A stretch of DNA of 64,000 nucleotides from Aquatica leii (lineage: Eukaryota > Arthropoda > Insecta > Coleoptera > Lampyridae). The stretch is from NCBI GenBank assembly GCA_035610365.1, contig CM069432.1, positions 12,524,001-12,588,000 of the forward strand, read 5' to 3'. Below the pieces are notes generated by a model that ran no database searches, was not told the DNA's origin, and saw only the letters and a list, made by a program, of their open reading frames with translations. Below are positions 1 through 9,443 of the stretch, in pieces; position 1 is the first letter of the stretch, and the number at the start of each line of letters is the position of its first letter. A program made the position numbers and the translations under genes.

Positions 1-689
1 GATGCAAATTTATATACCTGATGAGTGAGTTCTTACTAATGAACTCGAATCAGAGATTCGAATACGAGGACTGCTCCTTGGAGTCATGGAAAGTAACTGT
101 GATGAAGTTTGTTCTAAAGATAAATCTTCGCTGATTTTTTTGTATTCAATACCACCTGTACTCCTTTTCTTTTTTTTGTTTTTAGTTTTTGATTTTGGTT
201 GTGATTTCCACTTTCTTATGAATCCCTGAGCAGATTATTAAAAAAATTATTGCTTATGTAGTAGCGTTGATTGAAATGTTTCAAACAACGGTAGTAGGGC
301 GTACCTCATCATACCGTGTACCCAATACTTTCACAAAATATCCGTTCCCGCACGATCTACAACGTCTCGTTTCTTTTTCAAGATATCGTATTGCTCTATT
401 GTGGAATTCTTTTTTTTGGTTATCAGTTAGTAAGTTGTAGGTTGTTTCTCTAAATGTGACTTGTCGAAAACGTAAAAAGCCACACGATGCGTACTTGGGT
501 AAATCTAAACATGTATCTGCAAAGTTTAAATGTGGCTAAAATTAAGTTACAAACTGAAACAATTAATTATTAACAAATAAAAGCTTTCCTCAGTTTCAGT
601 GGTTTTAGTTAATGGTAACATTTTTTTTACCCGGCACATAAATGACTGTTTATTACCAAAATATTAATTTTACAAAGCAAAGTTTCTTG
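1..689. other. AT-rich flank without recognised gene
   Basis: No recognised gene or repeat. A plus-strand frame stays open from about 34 to 228 (acidic start, then a very hydrophobic phenylalanine/leucine-rich tail). Its T-runs make it look like translated low-complexity DNA rather than an exon. The last part may include the diverged U3 of the adjacent Gypsy LTR. Confidence 0.4.
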
Positions 690-937
690 TTGAATTTGAA
701 GTCGGAAGTTAAGAAGACTGTCGGTTTAAATAAATTAAGTGTTTAACGCGTGTGTTGAGATAAATAAGTGTACGTGTTTTTGATATAAACAAATGCCGGT
801 TTAGATAAACAGAAGTTATCTGCAGATTGATAATGATAGTAATATATACATTAATGTGTTTTTCTTAAATACCGTTGCATTTTATTAGTGTTGGTTAAAA
901 TAAATCGTGTATATATTTAGTTTATAAATAAATTACA
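690..937 (+). repeat. 5' LTR (3' part), Gypsy copy 1
   Basis: Matches the downstream LTR at 4400-4614 and the copy 2 LTR at 5490-5737: shared TTTAAATAAATT, TTAACGCGTGTG, ATAAACAGAAGTTAT and CTTAAATACCGTTG blocks. It ends ...TTACA at 937, directly before a TGG-starting primer-binding site. The U3 half upstream of about 690 is too diverged to place. Confidence 0.75.
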
Positions 938-938
938 G

Positions 939-956
939 TGGTGTCACGTGCGGGGT
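939..956 (+). other. Primer-binding site
   Basis: TGGTGTCACGTGCGGGGT starts one base after the LTR end and 34 bases before the gag ATG. This is the usual Ty3/Gypsy position for pairing with a tRNA 3' end. The cognate tRNA was not determined. Confidence 0.6.
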
Positions 957-972
957 CGCTCACCAATTTAAG

Positions 973-1120
973 ATGGTACCTACAACATTTGATGAAAAAC
1001 CCCCTTGGTCAATATACTACAAGCAGTTTGAAGCTACAGCTAATAGCTGGAGCAACAAGCAGAACCTGACCACCTCACCACGTACGACGACACTGTACTA
1101 CACCTAAGAAGAAGACAAGA
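973..1120 (+). pseudogene. gag start remnant, Gypsy copy 1
   Basis: ATG at 973 (AAGATGG context) opens a frame with a PPWSIYYKQFEATA motif. This resembles the N-terminus of arthropod Ty3/Gypsy Gag proteins, which often have a similar W/F-rich opening. The frame is lost after about 45 codons. Gag would form the cytoplasmic particle around the RNA. Only this stub remains; copy 2 lacks gag altogether. Confidence 0.55.
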
Positions 1121-1239
1121 AAAGCGCTCGAAAGTTTGGAACGAGTTGGCCAAAAAAGACATTAGTTAATCTCATCTAGTTATGTACTGGAGATTACCAT
1201 TCAAATTTCATGACTTATGGAGCAATTGCACAGTATTTA

Positions 1240-4060
1240 TTTTGAATGGAAGAAGTGTTCAGTTACTGCTTGACACGGGAGCGACGAAGACCATCAAGTA
1301 CTGGTAGCCGACGTCACGGAAGTTATGTTGGGAATAGACGTTATAAAAAAGTATGGGTTCCATTTGGATATAAAGGACGATGTCCTGAAGGAAGATCGGC
1401 AGTGAAGAAATTCTTTGTCAAGGCAGCCGTGTAAGTCTTATTGAGTGAAGTCGTGACTCTGCTTGCAAGGACTGAAAGTGTGGTGATGGCACGCCTGAAT
1501 GAAAATCTCTGGGAAGGCTACATTTGCGCTATTGAACCAATGGAGAGCGACTTAGTTGAAAAAGGACTACTCGTTGGCAGAACTTTAGTACGAGTGAAAA
1601 ACACGGTGCCAGTAAGGATCTTGAATGTCAACCCAGATCCAGTAACGTTAAAAAGAAGACCGTGGTAGCCAATGCACGCCAAAATCTCAAATCGTGAGAT
1701 GCGTGATTTCTAATGAAGATACGTCCACAATATCTATTGGAAATTCTTACCTTGAAATGCCAAAGCTTCTGTCAAGCTGGCTACAGTTAAAGTGTTGATT
1801 CAGCAGTGTCAAAATGTTTTTGTGTTGGAGAGTGGTTCCAAAAGAAGAACTAACTACTTCATGGGTGTTCCCAGTCGTACTCGTAAAAAAAAGACGGATC
1901 AACGAGGTTTTGCATAGACTACAAACAGTTTAACGACGTGACCAAAATGGGTAGCTACCCTTTACCGAAAATTGACGATACGTTAGACGCTCTGTCAGGA
2001 TTCCAGTAGTTTTCACGTTGAATTTAAAGAGCGGTTACTGGCAGTTAAAATTGGAATCCAAGGATCGTGAAAAAACAGCTTTTGCGATTGGAACTGGAAC
2101 TGTGATGCCCTTCGGCCTGTGTAACGCTTCTGCAACATTCGAGTGTTTGATAGAGATCATCTTGCGCCGACTGTCTCAAAGACGTTCTTGGTTTACTTAG
2201 ACAATGTGATCGTGGCTAGAAGGTCGTTTGAAGGACACTTGAACAACTTGAAAGAAGTGTTTAAACGACGTGGGGAAAATCTAAAACTGAGCCTAAAGAA
2301 GTGCCACGTATTTAAAGAAGGAAGTGCAATACTTTGGCCACGTCGTATCTAGACATTAGGTAAACGCTAACCTAGACAAATTCAGAGCAGTGCAATCATA
2401 GCCACGACCGATCGACAAGCACCAAGTCTGTGGTTTTCTTGGGTTATGCACCTATTATAGACGATTTGTACCTCGATTTGCCAACATTGCCAAACTTTTG
2501 TTAAAATTGACCGAAAAAAGAGTACAATTTAGATGAAATGAAGACTGCGAAAGCGCTTTTTATCAACTAAAATAAGTCTTAGTGACTACGCCGATTTTAA
2601 GTTATCCAAAAAAAGATAGAAAATTTGTTTTGGATACCGATGCGAGTAATCTGGCCATAGGCACGGTTCTTTCACAAGTGCAAGATGGACAAGAATAAGT
2701 CATCGCGTATTTTAGTAAAGTGTTGTCCAGGCCAGAAATGGCTATTGCAGTTTTGTAACCCGGAAGGACAAGTAGCAAGATGGATTGAGATACTATGACA
2801 CAGAACACCGTGTCGGAAGCAGTCATCGGGACGCTGATGCTTTGTCTAGAAGACAATGTCCGGCAGACTGCAACCATTGTTTGATACTTGAAGAAAAGGT
2901 GAAATTCCCCTGAAGAACGGCTATGGTTGATGACGAGTGGGAACCTGAGCAGTTGCGTCGCGAACAAGAAAACGATCTCGAAATAAGACTATCCTTGAAC
3001 TGGAAAGAAAACGGCCGACAACCAACCTGGGAAAAAGTGAGTGCTTTGGACAGAAACATCAAAGCATACTGGACTCAGTGGGACTATTTGAGCGTAGAAG
3101 ACATTATTTTTAAGCGATACCTAGAAAGTGTCGAGGACACGGAAAACAGACTACAGTTGATAGTGCCTAAGAGTCGAGTGTCACAGGTGTACGATGGACA
3201 CTTTTGCGTAAATATGACGTTCTGAAAAGCTTGAGAAACATTGTACTGGGTGAACTGCAAAGAGGACGTCATGGAATGGTGTCGTAGGTGCACGGTCTGT
3301 ACATGAGGAAATGGTCCAGCGAAAAAGCGCAAAGCACCAATGAAACAGTAAAACGTGAGATGCCTTTTAGAAAGAGTAGCGATTGACATCGCTGGGCCTT
3401 TCCTAGAATCTGATTCGGGAAACAAATCCATCCTGGTTAGCGATGGACGATTTCACGAAATAAAGGGAGGCTTAGGCCGTACTCCAGCAAGCAGCAGCTA
3501 CAGTCGCAGACGTATTAGTGAAAGAGTTCTTCTGTCAGTTTGGAGTTCCGTTGGAATTACATTGCGATCAAAGCCGCAACTTTGAGTCTGGGTTGTTTCA
3601 AGAAGTTTGCCGACCGTTGGGAATCAAACACCAAAAAGACTTGGATTAGTACTTGGACTTTTTCTTATTAGCATACAGATCATCTGTTCACGAAAGCACA
3701 GGCCAAGCACCATCCTGTGTCTAGCTCGATCGCGAATTACGACTGCCATGAGACTTCCAATTTGGACGAAGACCGGTAGAAGAAGTTGTTGGGGAACACT
3801 ACGTCAGCTAGACGAAGTACACGTAGCGGTTCGTAAAAACACAAATTTCCAGCGACAGAATGAAGACCGGATCTGACGTCAATGCACAAAATGGTGGGTT
3901 TCAACCTGGCGAAATGGTGTGGTTTGTCATAGAAGCTGCAAAGGAAATGGGAGGGCATTTATAAAGTCCTGCAACGTATTAATGTCATATATGGCATTCG
4001 AAACCCACTCAGAGGCAAGCCAAAAGTGGTCCACATCTATCGTCTAGCTCTGTTAGCTGC
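1240..4060 (+). pseudogene. pol remnant (protease, RT, RNase H, integrase), Gypsy copy 1
   Basis: The fragments are collinear with copy 2 pol. They are the post-protease region (1441-1668, LLARTESVVMARL), reverse transcriptase (about 1880-2350, VDY-like box, LNLKSGYWQLKLESKDR, VYLDNVIVA where families have YLDD), RNase H (about 2600-2760), a linker (2760-3080), the integrase zinc and catalytic regions (3084-3780) and the integrase C-terminal region to about 4050. Stops and frameshifts interrupt every domain. In the RT box the second catalytic aspartate reads asparagine (YLDN), so this copy would be dead even without frameshifts. Confidence 0.82.
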
Positions 4061-4082
4061 CTACAATGTTACGCAAGCTCAG

Positions 4083-4150
4083 AAATATGTTGGAGGTTGT
4101 CTTCCCAGGAACAGACGTTCAAATGTTGGTGTGCAGTTATCATCTAAGTA
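4083..4150 (+). pseudogene. Macro-domain C-terminus remnant, Gypsy copy 1
   Basis: One frame reads NMLEVVFPGTDVQMLVCSYH. This matches the end of the macro domain in copy 3 (53010-53065) almost residue for residue. It also resembles the last helix and strand of OARD1/TARG1-type macro domains (an EVF..TDI..V pattern). It sits directly after the integrase tail because a deletion removed the rest. It shows that the macro domain was present in this copy before decay, between integrase and the 3' LTR. Confidence 0.72.
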
Positions 4151-4291
4151 GAATATCAGGTCAGGAAAAGTCTATTGATTGCAACTTTTATGCTCAAAGA
4201 AGTTGCTGAAATGGAAAGAGCTGACGATTGTTTCTACCGTGTCGCATCCAGTTTCCTGTTTTGGGACAGGACAGTCTTAAAAAGGGGACAT

Positions 4292-4614
4292 TGAAACGTT
4301 CTCGAAGTTATTGTCAACTTCGAGACAATGACCGAAGAATGTTGAACATTTTAGACACAGATAACAGAAATATATAAAAACTATTCAAAGGAAGCTGAAG
4401 TAAATCTTTCCAAGTCGGTTCGTCGTTTAAATAAATTTAGAGCTTAACGCGTGTGCTAAGATAAATAAGTGTACATGCTTTGAACATAAACAAATAGATA
4501 AACAGAAGTTATTCGCGGACGTTTTTTTTCCAGTTATTAATGTAAGTGTTTTTCTTAAATACCGTTGTACTTTATTAGATTTTATTACATACCGTGTATT
4601 TTAAGTCCTTTACA
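4292..4614 (+). repeat. 3' LTR, Gypsy copy 1
   Basis: Starts TGAAACG just after a purine tract (AAAAAGGGGACA, likely polypurine tract, 4279-4290). It ends ...TTTACA at 4614. It contains a TATATAAAAA box at 4371-4380 and, upstream of it, paired TTCnnGAA dyads (around 4299 and 4319). The 3' half matches the 5' LTR. Boundaries are inferred from the TG/CA ends and could shift a few bases. Confidence 0.7.
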
Positions 4615-4962
4615 GTAACATTTGACGAGCAACTCTTGATTAGGGTTGACATAATGCTGACTAAATATCATACAACTATCGCCTTGCGTAAAATCTCCTC
4701 GGGCGCAGCTTAACACTCGCAGTTCGTATAATTTTTTGACAGCTAAAACTGCGTATTTTTGGCTAAAGCCGTTACTTGTATAAATACATACCTAATGCAG
4801 TTGGTCTTGGCGTAGCAGTTACCATGATGTATACGAGCATACCTCTGGGAAAATATTCCCCCAAAACAGAACTGCATTTTAACAGCATTTGTTCGTAGGA
4901 AGTTAACGAGTCAAAAAGTTTAATAATCACAACTAGAGAAAATTAATTGTATGTATACTTTA
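4615..4962. other. Intergenic stretch
   Basis: AT-rich sequence with no recognised coding or repeat signal. The AATAAA just past the stop of the downstream minus-strand gene lies at its right edge. Confidence 0.4.
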
Positions 4963-5295
4963 TTAATGTTTTATTTTATTACCATCCATAGAAAATTCAG
5001 GATCGACTTCATCTAGTTTGAAATAAGGGGCGATTACGCAGACAGGTTGTGGAGTCGCATAATCTGTATATTGCTCTCTAATTTTTTCCTTGAGCAAATT
5101 TATAATGCTATCCTGTCAAAATAAAGTTAATCGTAACAGATGCTACTTTACATCGGCTACTTACTCTATAACTTAATTTGTACATATTCCAACCATCGTC
5201 TTTTCGATCATAGCTTGCTGTTAAAGAACTTTTAGACGATTTTCTTTCATCGAGATTTTGCATCTCTTCGTAAGATAATCTAAAATGGTCGTAAT
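4963..5295 (-). CDS. Last two exons of an unidentified host gene
   Basis: On the minus strand an acceptor (..CTTAAG) at 5297-5296 opens exon 5295-5165. This ends at a consensus donor GTAAGT (5164-5159). After a 52-base intron with acceptor ..TTTGACAG comes exon 5112-4963, which ends in TAA with AATAAA overlapping just beyond. The two exons join in phase and give about 93 residues. They run through an SYEEMQNLDERKSSKSSL stretch, DGWNMYKLSYR and a final acidic APYFKLDEVDPEF tail. I do not recognise the family. It lies on the same strand and downstream of the soluble adenylyl cyclase exons, but its entry phase does not fit the last visible cyclase exon. It is therefore either a separate gene or needs at least one unseen exon between. 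Gypsy copy 2 lies in the intron or flank just upstream. Confidence 0.7.
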
Positions 5296-5356
5296 CTTAA
5301 GCTTTTAAAATTATTGTAGTTACTGGTTACTGTATAAAAATTAGATTTTTGTAAAT

Positions 5357-5473
5357 TTCGAGAACGTTCCCGTACTTTTTATCCACGTCTAGAAAGTTCA
5401 TGAAAAAATGTAGAGGCTTCTCGAATGTTTGCAGAAACGTATAAATACGGTACAAACAAATCGTAGGTCAGTT
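5357..5473 (+). promoter_or_regulatory. LTR promoter with heat-shock-element clusters, TATA box and initiator
   Basis: Seen directly: TTCgaGAAcgTTC (5357-5369), GAAagTTCatGAA (5392-5404), TTCtcGAA (5419-5426), then TATAAATA (5440-5447) and TCAGTT (5468-5473). The initiator A lies 30 bases after the TATA start. Alternating GAA/TTC triplets two bases apart are the binding site of heat-shock factor trimers. The first two clusters are perfect three-unit sites. The leader after the initiator is about 270 bases and AT-rich, with a single early ATG that is followed at once by a stop. Function is inferred. Confidence 0.65.
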
Positions 5474-5740
5474 ATTTCACGTAATTCGAAAACGGCACTG
5501 TTAAGATTATTTAAGCCTAAATAAATAAGTAATTAACGCGTGTGAGATAAATCTACAGTGTATAATCTTGTACGTGACTTTAATGTAAACAAGCGGAAGT
5601 GTTTAAATAAATAAAGTTATCCGCGGACTTTATCTTCGTGTAAGTGATAGTGCTATACATAAATTATACTGTAAGTGTTTTTATTAAATATTCTTAGATT
5701 TTAATTAGTTCGGTTAATAATAATCAACGTGTACCAAAAT
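5357..5740 (+). repeat. 5' LTR, Gypsy copy 2
   Basis: Aligned with the copy 1 LTRs over 5490-5737 (AATAAATAAG, TTAACGCGTGTGAGATAAAT, GTAAACAA, AGTTATCCGCGGAC, AAGTGTTTTTATTAAATA). The U3 part has heat-shock-like dyads, a TATA box and an initiator. The usual ...TTACA end and primer-binding site are not visible. The sequence diverges after about 5737 and gag is missing, so a deletion or divergence spans the LTR/gag junction. Confidence 0.68.
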
Positions 5741-5948
5741 GACCGCTTTAGATCTTAAAGCAAATAAACCATTGTAATTTTATTACCTGTCTAGCTAAAG
5801 AAATAATGGAAATACCAGATTGGTATTTATTATAAAATTTTAAATGTATTTAATATTGAAACGTTCGGTTTTTTGCAAATTCAAGAGCCTTCTAGAAGTT
5901 GTTATCCATCTTCTAGAAGATATACCGAAAGATAGGGAACGGAAGAAG

Positions 5949-8900
5949 TTATCCTGAGAATGGACGTGATAAAGAAGTATGGGTTCCATTTGGATATGAA
6001 GAACGATGTCCTGAAGATCGACAATAAAGAAATTCCTTTTCATTCGTCAGAGAAGGCAGCTGTGCGAGTCTTATTGAGTGAAGACGTGATTCTGCCGGCA
6101 AGGACGGAAAGTGTGGTGATGGCACGCCTGGATGGAAATCTCCGGGAAGGCTACATACGCGCGATTGAACCAATGGAGGGCGGCTTAGTTGAAAAGGGAC
6201 TACTCGTTGGCAGAACTTTAGTACGAGTAAAAAACACGATGCCAGTAACTTAAACATCAACTCAGATCCTGTAACGTTGAATAAGAAGACTGTGGTAGGC
6301 CAATGCACGCCAGTATCACAGATTATGAGATGCGTGAAGTCAAACGAAGATACGTCGCCGAAGAAGTGTCCACAACATCTATTGGACATTCTTACCATCA
6401 AATGCGAAAACCTCAGCCAAGACCAGCTGGCTAAAGTTAAAGTGTTGATCCAAGAGTATCAAGATGTGTTCGCGCTGGAGAGTGGCTCCAAAGGAAGAAC
6501 TAACGTGGTGAAACATAAAATTAATACCGAAGACGCTCGGCCGATACGACAACATCCACGCAGACTTCCTTTGGCGAAAAGAGAAGAAGCCGAACAAATA
6601 ATTACGGATATATAGAGAGAAGGCGTGATTGAACCTTCAAGTAGCCCATGGGCATCCCCAGTGGTACTCGTAAAGAAGAAGGATGGATCAACGAAGTTTT
6701 GCGTAGACTACAGGCAGCTAAACGACGTGACCAAAAAGGACAGCTACCCTTTACCCAGAATTGACGATACGCTAGACACCCTGTCAGGATCCCAGTGGTT
6801 TTCTACGTTAGATTTAAAGACTGGATACTGGCAGGTAGAATTAGAACCCAAAGATCGTAAAAAACAGCTTTTACGATTGGAACTAGTTTGTGGCAGTTCA
6901 CTGTGATGCCCTTCGGCCTGTGTAACGCTCCTGCAACGTTCGAGCGTTTCATGGAGACCATCTTGCGTGGATTGTCCTGGACCTGGACGACGTGATCGTG
7001 GTTGTGAGATCGTTTGAAGAACACTTGAACAACTTGAAGGAAGTGTTCCAGCGATTACGTGGGGTTAACCTCAAACTGAGCCATGGAAGTGCCACGTATT
7101 TAAGAAGGAAGTGCAATACCTTGGCCACGTCATATCTAGAGATGGAGTAAGGGCTGACCCAGACAAAATCCAAGCAGTGGAAGCATGGCCAAGACCAATC
7201 GACAAACATCAGGTCCGAAGTTTTTTTGGGTTGTGCACTTATTATAGAAGATTTGTACCCGGATTTGCTAACATTGCCAAACCATTGACAAAATTAACGT
7301 AAGAAAAAGCAGAATTTAGATGGAATGAAGACTGCGAAAATTCGTTTAATCAACTAAAACAGGCCCTAGTCACTTCGCCGATTTTGAGTTATCCAAGAGA
7401 AGATGGAAAATTTGTTTTGGATACCGACGCAAGCAATCTGGCCATAGGCGCGGTCCTTTCGCAGGTTCAATATGGACAAGAAAAAGTTATCGCGTATTTT
7501 ACCAAAATGTTGTGCAGGCCAGAAATGAATTATTGCGTGACTAGGAGGGAGCTGTTAGCAGTCGTTAAGTCCATTGAACATTTCTACAAGTATTTGTATG
7601 GACGAAAATTTTGACTGAGAACGGACCACGCCGCTTTAAAATGGCTACTGCAGTTCCGTAACCCGCAAGGACAAGTGGCAATGGATCGAGAGACTGCAAG
7701 AGTATGACTATGACACAGAACACCGTGCCGGAAGCAGTCATCGAAACGCTGGTGCCTTGTCTAGAAGACCATGTCCAGCGGACTGCAGCCATTGTTCGCG
7801 ACTTGAAGAAAAAGTCGAATGCCTCCGGATAACTGCTATGGTTGATGATGAGTGGGAACCTGAGCAGTTACGTCGCGAACAAGAAAATGATCCTGCAATA
7901 AGGCTACTCCTGAACTGGAAAGAAATCGGCTGACGACCAACCTGGGAAGAAGTGAGTGCTTTGGGCAGAAACATCAAAGCGTACTAGACGCAGTGGGACT
8001 CCTTGATAGTAGAAGACGGTCTTCTTAAGCGATCCCTAGAAAGTGTTGAGGGTACGGAAAACAGACTACAGTTGGTAGTGCCAAAGAGCCGGGTGGCAGA
8101 AGTGTTGAAGCATCTCCACGATGGGACATCAGGAGGACACTTTGGCATTAAGAAGACATTGGATAAAGTACGAGAACGATTCTACTGGATGAACTGCAAA
8201 GAGGACGTCATGAAATGGTGCCGTAATTGCACTGTCTACGCATCAGGAAATGGTCCAGCGAGAAAGCGCAAAGCACCCATGAAGCAATACAACGTAGGAA
8301 GCCCTTTGGAAAGAGTAGCGATTGACATCGCTGGACCGTTCCTAGAATCCGATTCGGGAAATAAATACATCCTAGTGGCGATGGATTATTTCACGAAATG
8401 GACGGAGGCTTACGCCATACCCAATCAGGAAGCAGCTACAGTCGCAGACGTATTAGTAAAAGAGTTTTTCTGCCGGTTTGGAGTTCCGTTGCAATTACAC
8501 TCCGATCAAGGTCGCAATTTTGAGTCTGGGCTGTTTCAAGAAGTTTGCCGACTAACTAGGACAACGCCTCTTCATACTCAATCTGATGGTATGGTTGAAC
8601 GGATGAATCGAACAATGGGCAAGTACTTAGCCAAGGTAGTGTCCGAACACCAAAGAGACTGGGATCAGTACTTGCACCTTTTCTTAATGGCATACCGATC
8701 ATCCGTCCACGAAAGCACAGGCCAAACACCATCCTGTGCCATGCTCGGCCGTGAAATACGATTACCATGCGATCTTCAATTTGGACGAGGTCCGTAAAAA
8801 CACACAAATTGCCAGCGACAGGATGAAAACAAGATATGACGTCAAGGTGCAAAATGGTGGGTTTCAACCTGGAGATATGGTCTGGTTGTATAATCCTCAA

Positions 8901-9167
8901 AGGAGACGTGGTTTGTCGCCGAAACTGCAAAGGCAATGGGAGGGCCCCTATGAAGTCGTGCAGCGTATTAACGACGTCATATATCGCATCCGAAAACCGC
9001 CCAGAGGCAAGCCAAAAATGGTCCACGTCGATCGTCTAGCCCCGTTTGCTAGCGATAACCACAATACGCAAGTTCAGGTCCGAACCAGAGTAATAAATAG
9101 CAGAACCAGGAATCCAATCGAAGAAATGGAGTTCGAGAAGTTTATGAACTTATACGGAGGTTCCTGA
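5949..9167 (+). pseudogene. Gypsy pol polyprotein, copy 2 (several frameshifts)
   Basis: Domains in order: post-protease region (5960-6253, LPARTESVVMARL); RT (6277-7302) with [34 protein letters not shown] and the thumb QYLGHVISRDGV, where the catalytic box is damaged by a small deletion (LDLDD at about 6978); RNase H (7384-7615, FVLDTDASNLAIGAVLSQ); integrase zinc finger (H..H..C..C, 8107-8231); the catalytic core with DIAGPF, HSDQGRNF and VERMNRTM as the D,D-35-E residues (8320-8610); and a GPY/F module (WEGPYEVVQRINDVIYRI, about 8938-8990). The frame ends at TGA 9165-9167 and continues in the same frame as a macro domain. Interruptions occur near 6253, 6615, 6906, 7302, 7614, 7930 and 8797. 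Confidence 0.86.
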
Positions 9168-9443
9168 AAAGCTAGGTTTGGAGTTACCACCGAGGAACAA
9201 CAAGACCTGTTCCAGACACAAAAAGATTTCGCCATCGCACATTGCGTGAGCGAGGATCTTGACATGTCCAGAGGGGTTGCAGTCGTGTTTAAAAAGAAGT
9301 TTGGACAGTTAGATGAATTACGAAGACAGCAACCGGCAGTCGGAAAGGTTTTAGGACTACGTGGTGACGGACGCGTCGTTTTTTATCTGGTCACCAAGAA
9401 ATACTCACGTATCAAGCCGTTATACAAAGATAAAATAAAATAA
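9168..9443 (+). pseudogene. Macro domain (OARD1/TARG1-type ADP-ribose hydrolase), N-terminal two thirds
   Basis: The frame is the same as the integrase frame, after one TGA. It reads FGVTTEEQQDLF, then FAIAHCVSEDLDMSRGVA, VVFKKKFGQLDELRRQQ, a GKVLGLRGDGRVVFYLVTKK core and a KPLY motif before a stop at 9441-9443. These are the order and spacing of the N-terminal part of TARG1-like macro domains, which remove ADP-ribose from acidic residues: the AHC-SED-M-G adenosine-ribose loop, the FKKKFG helix, and TKK with the lysine used in catalysis. The C-terminal third with the catalytic GLD motif is lost here but partly kept in copy 3. Position after the GPY/F module and a tail of about 60 residues suggests a fused or read-through C-terminal extension of Pol. 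A captured host gene is the likely origin. Confidence 0.85.

Larger units (their letters stand above)
690..4614 (+). mobile_element. Ty3/Gypsy element with macro domain, copy 1 (decayed, both LTRs)
   Basis: This is a degenerate LTR retrotransposon. Related LTR sequence flanks it (690-937 and 4292-4614, sharing TTAACGCGTGTG and ATAAATAAGTGTAC). It has a primer-binding-site-like start after the 5' LTR, a gag start, protease/RT/RNase H/integrase remnants in several frames, and the last codons of a macro domain before the 3' LTR. Copy 2 (5357-9443) aligns with it throughout pol. Many stops and frameshifts make it inactive. A deletion removes most of the macro region between about 4080 and 4085. 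Confidence 0.88.
5357..9443 (+). mobile_element. Ty3/Gypsy element with macro domain, copy 2
   Basis: This is the best-preserved copy of the family: 5' LTR, post-protease region, RT, RNase H, integrase with GPY/F module, then a macro domain. gag and the protease core are missing (5741-5950 holds only a 12-codon frame after CCAAAATGACC and two TTCTAGAAG palindromes). The 3' end is cut inside the macro domain at about 9430, where a hAT element follows, and no 3' LTR is seen. Pol is broken by a handful of stops and frameshifts only, so it is younger than copy 1. Confidence 0.88.

Noticed and set aside
5480..5800. Possible hsp70-like host gene start
   Set aside because: The promoter looks like a heat-shock gene, but the same leader flanks Gypsy copy 1 on both sides. 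The only well-placed ATG gives 12 codons that do not resemble an Hsp70 N-terminus.
8556..9026. 156-codon minus-strand frame over Gypsy integrase
   Set aside because: Exact antisense of conserved integrase codons.
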